From Naumovozyma dairenensis CBS 421 (lineage: Eukaryota; Ascomycota; Saccharomycetes; Saccharomycetales; Saccharomycetaceae): a stretch of 64,000 nt of DNA. This document shows, in pieces, positions 50,620 to 59,913 of this stretch (position 1 is the first letter of the stretch; every line of letters begins with the position of its first letter). The stretch is from positions 1,424,686 to 1,488,685 of the forward strand of contig NC_016479.1 of NCBI RefSeq assembly GCF_000227115.2, read 5' to 3'. The notes below the pieces were generated by a model, which saw nothing but the letters and a program-made list of their open reading frames with translations, did no database searches and was not told the DNA's origin. The position numbers were made by a program, and so were the translations under genes.

Positions 50620-52533
50620 TTAACTCTTTGGTGTTATTGCCTCCTCGTGAGTCTCTTCAAGGAATTTTAATCTGTCTTCAATATATTTACATACTTTTCC
50701 TCTTTCCTCAACTCCTTTATCATCTATGTATTTGAAGTGTTTCCTTTCAACACATATTATATTGTTTAAAATCTTAAAAGTCTCCAATTCTAAATCATAA
50801 TACTTAATATCTTTCAAATTATCAAACGAACGGAAATGTTTACCCTCGTGGATAAAGCTTGAACCAGATTCAAGATCGACTGGATCAAACTTCGGGAAAT
50901 TTGCATGAATAAACATAACGTCAGCCTGTTTTCCTTCAAGTTCAAAATATTTATCCAAGAAATTTTGTAAATCATAATCTTCATCTAATTTAATTTCATT
51001 TGGCGATAGATCTTTATATTTGGAATTAATATCATCCATAGCATGAGAATATCTTTTATAATCATCCACAAAATCAGATTGTAAAATTGCCACCCCTCTA
51101 TAACTTCCATCCTCTTTATTAAAATGGCCACTAACACGAGGATACGTTTTAACTTGATAATAGGTTAAATTATAAAAATTTGCACCTGCAAGAAAGGTTT
51201 CTTTGTCACCTTCTCCTGCGACACCTTGAGAAAAGATTGGGTAATACCAATTTGGACCATTAACATTATAATATAAAGCCAACAAGATCGCCTTCAAATG
51301 TTCCTTCTTATTAAGTAATAATTGACCAGATTCAGTGGAAAGATCAGGTAATGTTCCTTCAAAATCATGGAATGGTATTTCATCCAATGATTTGGAATAA
51401 TCAGTATAAACATTTGAAGGAGTAACATCATCATAAGAATTTCTTATTCTACTAGATTTGTTAACAAAAATATGAGCAATGTCATAATATGAAGGATGAG
51501 TTGTTCTTCTCCAAAAATCTGGCCACATAACCATACGTTTTGATAAATAAGGTTCCTGTTTAAAGATATCATCTAATGGTTTAATGGGAAAATTGTCTGC
51601 ATCTAATAATAATAAGTTTTCAAAACTGGAAGATAATACTGCTAATGATTTGTATTGGTAGCCTGCGAATTTGAAAGTATTAATCAAGTCATTAGATAGG
51701 ATATTTTTAATGCTGATACATTTAGCATTATATTGAGGTAAGATTTCATCACAGAATTCTAAATCACCTTCTTCATCCTGAGAGATGTAAACTTCTACAG
51801 GTAATGTTGTATTAAACTTCCTTAATGTCTTAATGGCTAATAACGATAATAAAGAATATTTACCGCCACCTACTATAACGATCCCATCATTTTGGTAAGT
51901 GTTTTTAGGTAATTCCAAGGGAGCAATAGAATTAGTAAATCCTTGATGGTAATTTTTTAGCATGTCAATTTCTTGATCTGATATTTGCAAACAATCATAT
52001 AATGAATTCCTAGACAATTTGAAGAAATTTTTAACGTCATTTCGTCTAGACCCAATAGCATCCGTAACCAGACGAGATGGATTATATTTAATGTCTAACT
52101 TAGTTTCTGGTGAAAACTCGTTGATATAATTGAAAACTTGGTCGAAAAACTTGTGTATAGTCTCTGTTGATGGCTTTTCTTCAGTGGAAGCAACGGTGCC
52201 GGAGGTCCCTATTGTTTCAGGTGATAATATTGTTGTCTTCGGCAGTGCTACAACATTATCTAGTTCGTATTTATTTGGCGTATCGATGTTTTCATCAGAT
52301 GTAACAAGAGCAGACAATAATGAATGTTTGTCATCTTTATTGTTGGTATTTGCTAGGGAGTTATGATGATTGGTTGGGAATAGAGATTTTTCAAAATGAA
52401 ACTTGTAATCGGAGAGTGGGTTAGCTTCATATCCCAGAGTTGTTGCCAATACTATCGCCAACGCTATTAATATAAGTAACAGACTTAGTTTGAAGATCTT
52501 AAGGGACCTTCTAGGAAAGGATAACATGAGCAT
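50620..52533 (-). CDS. GT71 family alpha-mannosyltransferase (Mnn2/Mnn5-like)
   Basis: 637 residues (Mnn2 and Mnn5 are about 590). The ATG at 52533 gives a type II membrane protein: a short basic cytosolic tail (PRRSLKIFK), a transmembrane anchor at about 15-33, a low-complexity stem, and a Golgi luminal catalytic domain. The metal-binding DxD-type motif is LLLDADNFPIKPLDDIF near residue 311, followed by RMVMWPDFWRRTTHPSYYDI, typical of the family. These enzymes add alpha-1,2-mannose branches to the outer chain of N-glycans. It is not at this place in S. cerevisiae (MNN2 is YBR015C) and was probably moved together with the SLX5 rearrangement. The Mnn2/Mnn5 paralog is not decided. Confidence 0.85.
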   Translation of the reverse strand: MLMLSFPRRSLKIFKLSLLLILIALAIVLATTLGYEANPLSDYKFHFEKSLFPTNHHNSLANTNNKDDKHSLLSALVTSDENIDTPNKYELDNVVALPKTTILSPETIGTSGTVASTEEKPSTETIHKFFDQVFNYINEFSPETKLDIKYNPSRLVTDAIGSRRNDVKNFFKLSRNSLYDCLQISDQEIDMLKNYHQGFTNSIAPLELPKNTYQNDGIVIVGGGKYSLLSLLAIKTLRKFNTTLPVEVYISQDEEGDLEFCDEILPQYNAKCISIKNILSNDLINTFKFAGYQYKSLAVLSSSFENLLLLDADNFPIKPLDDIFKQEPYLSKRMVMWPDFWRRTTHPSYYDIAHIFVNKSSRIRNSYDDVTPSNVYTDYSKSLDEIPFHDFEGTLPDLSTESGQLLLNKKEHLKAILLALYYNVNGPNWYYPIFSQGVAGEGDKETFLAGANFYNLTYYQVKTYPRVSGHFNKEDGSYRGVAILQSDFVDDYKRYSHAMDDINSKYKDLSPNEIKLDEDYDLQNFLDKYFELEGKQADVMFIHANFPKFDPVDLESGSSFIHEGKHFRSFDNLKDIKYYDLELETFKILNNIICVERKHFKYIDDKGVEERGKVCKYIEDRLKFLEETHEEAITPKS

Positions 52534-54163
52534 ATATCTGTGTGGGTAAGTAAGTAATTCGTGTTGCACCTCTTCAATACTTCCGCGGTAACCCAAATAC
52601 AGAAGGTTTAGTTATGCTTGACTGATTATTCAAAAGGACAAAGATAGAACTCAAGACAACATATAAGGTTGGGTATTTCCCTTAAGGACCAGGTGTACCA
52701 GTGAGTTCGGATTGGAAGAAACGACCAGTTGTAGCTGTCTTTAAATGTTATTTTTGAAGAGACGCCTCCTCTCAGTAACTATTTATAGACAACCGGGCCG
52801 CGTAAATCAACTGAACAATACAGCCGCATTTTTATGTTTCCCCATTGTAATTTTTCCCCTTTTAGTGTACATGGGCTGTTGACTAGTTCATGAATGGAAG
52901 TGTATCCAAAGTTATACAAGGGAATATAGATCACACATATTCTATTAATTTGTTACTTAATATATAGGAGAAAACCAATTTTATTTTTTATTCTGTCAAG
53001 ATACCAACTTTTCTTTAATTTTTTGTTTACTTTCTTGCCAAGAAGGTTCGAAGAAATGGGGTTACAATATCAATCGTAAATAAAAAAAATTTTTTTTTAT
53101 GAGTTTACAGAACAATCCTATTAAATATATATATATATATTAAGTATACTTCAGTACTTCTTATTCTATTTTTTTTTCAGCAGTCTTTCTCCAAACCGCC
53201 TTAGTATTAAAATAGAACATCTGTGCCATGGCTAGCAAGGTAATATTCTACAGGATTCGCTCACTAGACAAAATCCTCCCCCTGCTCCCTTCTCCTCCAC
53301 TTTTTAACTCCGAAATAAGTACTTCAGATACTACCTATATGTCAAATCATTATACCGATTGAAGTATATTAATCTGACATTTCAAATAACTAATTAAATT
53401 GTAGGGGTAGACCAGAACTATCATTCACAATCTTGGCTGCAGCAGGAAGTAAGGATCCCAATATGCAAGCTAACGCATTGGGCGATTCATGTTTGCAACA
53501 TCAAATTACATGAACTAACCCCAGAAATCCGGTGAATAATGTGCTGTAGAAAAATTCTTTTGGAGACCAAAAGAGTTAGTACTGCATTACACACTGGAAC
53601 CACAAGGAGAAAATAATCATTAGGTTTAACAAGAGAGGTTTATGATCTTGCTTAGAAACAATTCGTTTGTATTCTATATATTTACCCTATTCACCAATAG
53701 AAATTATAATATCAGAAATAAAATAAAAACATAACCCCACGAATTATCATCTTTTTATTACATGTACTATCATTTCATTACATATATTCATCTCCAAGAT
53801 TACACCCGGGACAAATCACCTAAATATAATACATAGTACAACAAAAATCTAAACCGTTTTAAGAGTGCCAGATTGTTTATGCTTTAAAAGGAATCATTGG
53901 TAGTTCAATTCATCATCTAACGTTATCTTCCTCCCAAATTGTTCTCAACATTCAAAAAGCACTAGCGGGCGGCTAGGCGCACTCCGAATCTGGCTACTTC
54001 ACAGTCTAGAATTACAAGAAATGAAAAACACCTCGAGGTGTCCAATATCGAATTGATTTGAAATGGAATGACTCTAGTTGGGGAAACAAAGGTAACATCA
54101 AAAGAGTAAACTCACCAAGTTTAAAAGAATTAACACACTCATTACTTATACCTACAAACCACA
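52534..54163. other. Long divergent region between mannosyltransferase and CYSTM genes
   Basis: 1.6 kb without a supported gene. It holds T-runs near 53090, a (TA)n tract near 53128-53140, and a 35-codon start-less open frame ending at 53513, discussed under findings. Confidence 0.5.
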
Positions 54164-54614
54164 ATGTCAGCAAACGAATATTACGGAGACGATTCAAAGG
54201 CTACGGTATGTTACTAATACACGAATCAAAGTTAGCTAGCTTAGCATCTGATGTCCCATTGTTATTATATCCTCAGTACTTTATTACTAACATTAACTGA
54301 TCCCATCTAAGAATCAAACATCCAAATATATACAGTACTCACGCCCAAGTGCTCCACCTCCAGGCCATGATGCTGGCGCCGGTACAAGAGGATATCCTCC
54401 ACAACAACCTCAATATTATCAGCAACAACAGCCTCAATATTACCAACACCAGCAGCAACAGCCGCAATATTATCAACAACCACCACCACCACAGCAACAA
54501 CAACAACAACCAATCTATGTTCAACAAGCACCACCTCAAAATAATAACGATGATTGCTTGACTGGTTGTTTAGCTGGGTTATGTGTTTGCTGTACTTTAG
54601 ACATGTTATTATAA
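54164..54614 (+). CDS. CYSTM-family tail-anchored protein (YDL012C-like), two exons
   Basis: Exon 1 is 54164-54205 (14 codons, [14 protein letters not shown]). Exon 2 is best taken as 54336-54614, giving 106 residues. The join reads [14 protein letters not shown], matching the [10 protein letters not shown] block of the S. cerevisiae protein. A Pro/Gln/Tyr-rich middle (repeated QQPQYYQ) leads to the C-terminal Cys-rich membrane module [19 protein letters not shown]. Family members sit at the plasma membrane and are linked to stress resistance; biochemical role unclear. It is paired with SLX5 as in S. cerevisiae, but the pair is inverted here. Confidence 0.9.
54206..54335 (+). other. Intron of the YDL012C-like gene (130 nt)
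   Basis: Starts GTATGT, branch point TACTAAC exact (54285-54291), ends TACAG at 54335. An AAG at 54311 is also in frame and would add eight residues. Confidence 0.88.
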
Positions 54615-54965
54615 GGAATGCGATAACAGCTGGTATAAAAATAAAAAACATTACAAAGACAATAAATATTAAAAATATTAAAATACCTTTTTGAACAAAG
54701 AGGTTACGTGTAATTTTTCCCCAAAACGTTGTACGGTGAACTGTTAGATGTAGAATTTACATACCTGTATACGTACAATAATCATATCTTAACAGACCTT
54801 TTATCAACATATGCAAAATATTTAAGTATTTGCCAATCTAACAAATCAAATAGGATACGTGAGAAAAGTTCTTATTTCGTTATATATATGCATATGTATT
54901 AAAAAGAAAATCATCTAGAGTTCAGTTGAAACATAATTGTTCCGGAGGATAACTGGTAAATATTA
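54615..54965. other. Spacer between convergent CYSTM and SLX5 genes
   Basis: 351 bp, AT-rich. Nothing recognised. Confidence 0.5.
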
Positions 54966-57104
54966 TTAGAAATAAATTTCCCGCATTCTACCTCTAGATC
55001 TTAGTAGGGTTTTACATGACGGCCCAGGACAAGTCTTTGGACCATAATTATCTGGATGTGATGACCCTTTCAATTCTGCTAATTTTTTCTTGGGTAATTT
55101 CGATTTCGATTTTGCATTATCAATTCTAACGTAACAGCGTCCGCAAAATGTATGACCACATGAAGCAACATAAACTTTTTGTGATAAGTCACGGTCTAAC
55201 TGAGATGGTTTTGATAAACTTTGATAAGGGCAATGGAAATCGTATTTAGAAACAAGAAATTCAAACGAAACACCATGATCCTTATCACTAGTACCTACGA
55301 AGTCTTTCGGTATACCAACGCCCAACTCAACACCACACAAAATGCATGCAGGAACATCCATCCAATATTTCGCCAAGTCTACATCTTCCATTATAACAGT
55401 TTCATCTTTACCATTTTTCTTCACAGTCATTTTAACCTTTGGTTCCGTCGAGAATGATGAACTATAACCTTCAGGTAATGCTAACGCACGTTTCTTGAAC
55501 CCGTCTTGTTGTGGTTTGGTTTTACTCATGAACCCTTTAGTCCTTGAATCACGTTCTGCATCTTCTCTACGTTGAATCATATTAATGATATTCTGCGTGT
55601 GTGCATCATCATCTTCATATTCATAACCGTATGCTCCGGCAGCTCTCCCTGTGTCGTTATCTTCTTCTCCTATCCCATAGTCACCATCATCTTCATCATC
55701 CGCAGCCCCAACGTCACCATAGCCCAAGCCTAATTGGTTCATAAGAAAAAAACTTGCTAAATTGGAGCCGAAATGCCTATTATTAGCTCTAATTGTTGAA
55801 CGTACGCGAGCATGCCTTTCCCGAAGTAACCTTTCATTATCACGTTGAGATTGTCTAATTCGTCTTAATGTCCAATCAGCCATAACTTGACCTCTATATT
55901 GAGTGAACAAAGAAATCAAATCATCTGAACATTCTGCAAAAGTTGTTGGTGCCACACTTTGAACGATTGATGTAAATTCTTGTAATGATTGGGCATGATC
56001 AAATGCACCTCGAACATCCGGAGGATATGTATGAATTCTTTCTCTTAAATTGATTAAATTACGATTGGTACTAGTATTATCAACACTATTACCACTAGTA
56101 TCAGGTGCTGAGTGCCCTTGCCCTTGTCCTTGTCTTTGCCTTTGCCTTTCTTGCATAGCCATCATTCGAGCTCTTTGGCGCATACCCAGTATACTTGCAG
56201 GTAAACTAACTTCATCGGTGTCATTATCACTTTCATTTTCATCACTACCATGAAAGAATAAAGAATTTGTTGCTCTCCGAGTAGCTCTCCTAAGAAGTTG
56301 ACGACGTGATAATGGGACAATGTTTTCATTTAATGATTCAAATGAACTCCTTGTCGGCCTCTCATTCGGATCAGCATTAATTCTTAATCTTTCACCACCA
56401 GGTAGATTCAACGTTACGGTAGGTGTAGATGTCCTTTCTTCTAGAATCATGACTTCATCATCATCATCATCATTGGCATCACCATTGGAGTTTTCAATGT
56501 TATTATTGCTACTATTGTTATTAATGATTATAGTTCTTGGTCGTGAATTTGTAATATATTCAGGTTCAGCATCTAAATCGACATACTCTGCTGTTGGATC
56601 AATGGGACCAATTTCGTTAATATTATTGTTATTGTGAGTGGGATCAATGATTTCGTCCATAATCGCAAAATCGTCATCATTTTCATCATTTTCTTCATTC
56701 TCTTCTTGTGCATCACGTCGACTGGTTGTGTTGGTATTATTAGGATTAGTACTTATAAATCGATGTAATGCATCACGAGGTCTCCCGATACGACGATCAG
56801 GTACTAAACTAATCTGCCTTGATTCTTCACGTATTCTTGCGTCTTCTTCTGGATCACTTTCGATAAGGATGGCGGAATTATTGTTATCATTATCATTATC
56901 ATCACCACGATCATCATTAGAGCCTTCAGTATTGTTGGCATGAGTAGCTGTAGCTGTATTTTTATCGACAGAAGTAGCAGAAGAAGAAGGAGTACCATTT
57001 TCATTTGTATTTATGTCATCGTTCCTCTCAGCGACATTATCAGATGGGAGAATGGGAGTCGCTGTAGAGGAAATCGACGAATGCCTTTCTTGTTCCTCCT
57101 GCAT
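54966..57104 (-). CDS. SLX5: SUMO-targeted ubiquitin ligase subunit Slx5
   Basis: 712 residues (S. cerevisiae Slx5 619). The long acidic, Asn/Asp-rich N-terminal part carries several SUMO-interaction motifs: AILIESDPEED near residue 79, EYVDLDAEPE near 170 and DEVMILEE near 217. The C-terminal RING-like region has CILCGVELGVG near 585, CPYQ, then CGHTFCGRCYVRID and CPGPSCKTLL, widely spaced as in Slx5 proteins. Slx5-Slx8 ubiquitinates sumoylated proteins at damaged DNA and the nuclear pore. The orientation is flipped relative to NOP1 and APC11 compared with S. cerevisiae. Confidence 0.92.
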   Translation of the reverse strand: MQEEQERHSSISSTATPILPSDNVAERNDDINTNENGTPSSSATSVDKNTATATHANNTEGSNDDRGDDNDNDNNNSAILIESDPEEDARIREESRQISLVPDRRIGRPRDALHRFISTNPNNTNTTSRRDAQEENEENDENDDDFAIMDEIIDPTHNNNNINEIGPIDPTAEYVDLDAEPEYITNSRPRTIIINNNSSNNNIENSNGDANDDDDDEVMILEERTSTPTVTLNLPGGERLRINADPNERPTRSSFESLNENIVPLSRRQLLRRATRRATNSLFFHGSDENESDNDTDEVSLPASILGMRQRARMMAMQERQRQRQGQGQGHSAPDTSGNSVDNTSTNRNLINLRERIHTYPPDVRGAFDHAQSLQEFTSIVQSVAPTTFAECSDDLISLFTQYRGQVMADWTLRRIRQSQRDNERLLRERHARVRSTIRANNRHFGSNLASFFLMNQLGLGYGDVGAADDEDDGDYGIGEEDNDTGRAAGAYGYEYEDDDAHTQNIINMIQRREDAERDSRTKGFMSKTKPQQDGFKKRALALPEGYSSSFSTEPKVKMTVKKNGKDETVIMEDVDLAKYWMDVPACILCGVELGVGIPKDFVGTSDKDHGVSFEFLVSKYDFHCPYQSLSKPSQLDRDLSQKVYVASCGHTFCGRCYVRIDNAKSKSKLPKKKLAELKGSSHPDNYGPKTCPGPSCKTLLRSRGRMREIYF

Positions 57105-57589
57105 TAACTCTCGTTGTTTAGAAGTATATATACGTCGTGGAATCAGTGATTAAAAGTTTTTCTCTCTCTTGGCGTTTGTTATATCAAACAGATATATGGG
57201 TATTAGTGGTCCAATTTAGTGTTTGCTGAATATACCACACATTCAGAAGCACAACAAAAAGAAAAGAGAAAGAAAAAGGAGGGATTAGTATTTTGCAATC
57301 GTGATTGCGTCTATATGATTGATTAACAAAAGAAGCTGACTTTGAATTTAAAATGAGTGTCTTAGAGATTTTTAATTTTCAAATGAGCAGTTTCAATTCT
57401 GTGTGCTTTTGTTTGGTTTCGTCTGATATGTAACAACTTCGCGTTTGTGTTAACGTAACGATATTAATAATATTAACAGATTAGATACATAAACTACTAC
57501 ATGTAGTTCTTGGCAGTCCGCATAAGAGTATAGTCAGTAGAAGAATACAAGTACAAATTCAAATACAATTTAGAAAACTGGAATTAGTT
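57105..57589. other. SLX5-APC11 divergent promoter
   Basis: 485 bp. A TTAATAATATTAA palindromic stretch lies near 57464. No specific factor site is assigned. Confidence 0.5.
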
Positions 57590-58210
57590 ATGAAGATTGA
57601 AGTACAGAATATTTATCCATTAGTTGCATGGTCATGGGATATGCCCAAGAATCTTGATGACCCAGACAGCGATGAGCCGGACAATGCTAATGATTCTTAT
57701 GGGATACGGAGAAGAGCACCAAACAAGAATGCAGTAGATGATGTCTGTGGTATATGTCGAGCAAGTTACAATGGTACATGTCCTAATTGTAAATTCCCAG
57801 GTACTGATTGCCCTCTTGTCTTGGGGAGATGTAATCATAATTTCCATTTCCATTGTATTTATCAATGGTTGAAGACTTTAACTTCAAAGGGTCTTTGTCC
57901 CATGTGTAGGCAAAAATTTCGGCTGAAGCCCAATGCTACAGTTAACACAGATCATCTTGGAGCCTTTAAAGAATTAGCCATAACAACAAGAGCAAGATTA
58001 ATTAGTGAAGGATTGTTCGATGAAGATGAGGAAGGCGACGATGATAGTGAATATGCGTATGATAATGAAGAAGTTCAAAGAGATAATCGTGATTACGAGC
58101 ATATATGGAATAATCCCTCAACGGAGTATGAAGAGTTGACAGTTGGTGACATGTTTAATACAAGAAGGTACATTGATGATGAGGAAGAAGAAGATGACGA
58201 AGGTTATTAA
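57590..58210 (+). CDS. APC11: Anaphase-promoting complex RING subunit Apc11
   Basis: 206 residues (S. cerevisiae 165). It opens with the family's VQNIYPLVAWSWDMP, then the RING-H2 zinc ligands CGICRASYNGTCPNC (from about 52), CPLVLGRCNHNFHFHCI (about 72-92) and LCPMCRQKF (about 103-111), followed by a conserved helix. The C-terminal 70 residues are strongly acidic (DEDEEGDDDSE and DDEEEEDDEGY) and longer than usual. Apc11 with Apc2 forms the catalytic core of the cyclosome and recruits the E2. It is divergent from SLX5; the tRNA-Thr gene and a synteny break follow. Confidence 0.97.
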   Translation: MKIEVQNIYPLVAWSWDMPKNLDDPDSDEPDNANDSYGIRRRAPNKNAVDDVCGICRASYNGTCPNCKFPGTDCPLVLGRCNHNFHFHCIYQWLKTLTSKGLCPMCRQKFRLKPNATVNTDHLGAFKELAITTRARLISEGLFDEDEEGDDDSEYAYDNEEVQRDNRDYEHIWNNPSTEYEELTVGDMFNTRRYIDDEEEEDDEGY

Positions 58211-58427
58211 TGCAACACCTTCACTTATTAGGTATATATTTAATCGCATCTCATGAAAAAGAAATGAAAACAGACGCCGACGTCCATATAATAGATAAAG
58301 CCAAAATGTGATATAAGTGCGTATTCATTCAATATGTTATATTTATCCAACTTCTGTCCCACTCGGGTACGTACAAAATATAACCGCCCAGTGTACAAAT
58401 AATAAACAAAAAATTAAATAACAGAAA
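58211..58427. other. APC11 3' region
   Basis: 217 bp between APC11 and tRNA-Thr. An A-rich run at about 58408-58412 gives a T-run on the minus strand, serving as the tRNA terminator. Confidence 0.5.
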
Positions 58428-58500
58428 TGCTTCCAATCGGATTTGAACCGATGATCTCCACATTACTAGTGTGGCGCCTTACCAACTTGGCCATAGAAGC
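58428..58500 (-). tRNA. tRNA-Thr (anticodon AGU), no intron
   Basis: On the minus strand, acceptor GCTTCTA pairs with TGGAAGC, followed by discriminator A. Anticodon arm CCACA-CTAGTAA-TGTGG gives AGT. The T-arm is ATCGGTTCAAATCCGAT. Length 73 nt. It marks the boundary between the APC11 side and the SOK1-MAF1 side. Confidence 0.97.
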
Positions 58501-59145
58501 TGTTAACCTGTTGATTTGTAAGAAATCCGTTTGGAATAACGAAATATTGGCGTCACGTCCAAGTATCGCAAAGAAGTATGTTTATTTTATTATTAATTGA
58601 GTGATTACTGTCACGAAATTATGAGTCGTTAGTTATCAGTCAAGTTGAATTATGAATTATTATGTAGTTTCCCAGGTTCAAAGTAATGACTCGAACTACG
58701 TTATGCACCGTACATGTTTGTAGCTGTATAACGTTAATTGAATTATAATTGAATGTCTTTTGTTGAATTAAGTCGAATGCAATGCAAGTGTTATCTTATT
58801 ATTATTAAGATTGTTTCTTTGATTGCAGCCACGTCTACGGTTTCGGCCGGCCATGTATACAAGAGTTATGTATTGGGTCGATTTAAGTTGTATGGTTTTG
58901 CTGAATATTTACTCAGGCGTTCTGGATTAGTGTCTACAACCTAAGCTGCGGCGCCATGATTCAGTTAAGCAATTTTCTTTTTACCAATAATAGGAAGAAA
59001 AGCCCAGAAACAATGAAAGAAAGGCATTTCAATCCCCAAGTCATGGAAGAGGGAGGTAAGCAGATTAAGTGAGGCAATGCGACGTATGCTAGATGAAACG
59101 CCAATATTATTTTGTTTATGTATACTGCCTACCTCCAAGGGTGCG

Positions 59146-59168
59146 TATACTATAGTACGTATAGTATA
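59146..59168. repeat. Inverted repeat TATACTATA / TATAGTATA
   Basis: Perfect 9-bp arms around GTACG, followed by more TAGTATAG-like sequence. Confidence 0.55.
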
Positions 59169-59279
59169 GTATGATATGGTCTTTATACATATATATATAT
59201 ATGTATATATGTAATCCAGGGAAAAAGCCGTTCTGTGTGGTTGTTAACTTTAATTACTTGTTAGGTTCCTATATATTGG

Positions 59280-59383
59280 CCCCTACACTACACTAAATTG
59301 GTTCTTTTCCAATATTCCCCCCTATGATGAGCCGAGTAGCCCTTTAGGGCCCCCACTCGGCTCCGCCATACTTCTTCGCCCCT
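59280..59383. promoter_or_regulatory. Cluster of three STREs (CCCCT) upstream of SOK1
   Basis: CCCCT at 59280-59284, 59319-59323 and 59379-59383, the core bound by Msn2/Msn4, 530-635 bp upstream of the SOK1 ATG. Msn2/4 act opposite to PKA, fitting a PKA-pathway gene. Confidence 0.45.
59329..59363. repeat. GC-rich two-part hairpin
   Basis: Outer 9-bp arms GAGCCGAGT/ACTCGGCTC enclose an inner GCCC-TTTA-GGGC stem. It stands out strongly from the AT-rich surroundings. Confidence 0.65.
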
Positions 59384-59913
59384 ACAAAATCTTGGGTTAA
59401 CAGTGAAGACACCCTGCAAAGACCTTATCAACCCTCTACCCATTTTTGTTTAATTAATATTCTATTAACATAAAGAATTTTTATTTATTTTAGACCTTAG
59501 CTAGGGTAAGGCCCCGTTTATAGATTTTTTTTCCTTTTTCTTAAATTTTAACGTATTCTATTTTATTAAAATGATAGTCGTCCTACTCAGCATCGAAAAC
59601 TATCGATTAGTCAAAATTATATTTTATTAACATTACTTACACACTAGCTCTCCAACCAGATTTGGTCCCTAATATGAACATACGTGGATATTGATCAAAG
59701 TGAACTCTGTCTTATCCTTTACATTCATATTGCACGATAGCAACGTTACCTTTATCTAGACGTTTTCTCCTTGTTATTGCCCGATAGCTACCGACACTCA
59801 TCCCATCCCTAGGCAGTTGAGTGAGGAATAACCAAAAGGAAAAGAAGTCCAAACTCAAATCCAAAAGGAAAAAATCACATACAGCGAGTAAAATAGAATA
59901 CCATTCAAAGAAG

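Larger units (their letters stand above)
58501..59913. other. Long region between tRNA-Thr and SOK1
   Basis: 1.4 kb without a supported gene. It contains a 9-bp inverted repeat, a GC-rich hairpin and three CCCCT stress elements. The 63-codon ORF 58753-58944 has a hydrophobic N-terminus but is too short to support. Confidence 0.55.

Noticed and set aside
53305..53320. CTCCGAAAT as a centromere CDEIII
   Set aside because: The upstream DNA is C-rich, not an AT-rich CDEII, and no CDEI precedes it.
54307..54651. 114-codon minus-strand ORF rich in Val
   Set aside because: Antisense shadow of the Gln-rich YDL012C-like exon 2.
58753..58944. 63-codon ORF with a leader-like N-terminus
   Set aside because: Too short, no family and no clear promoter; would need expression data.
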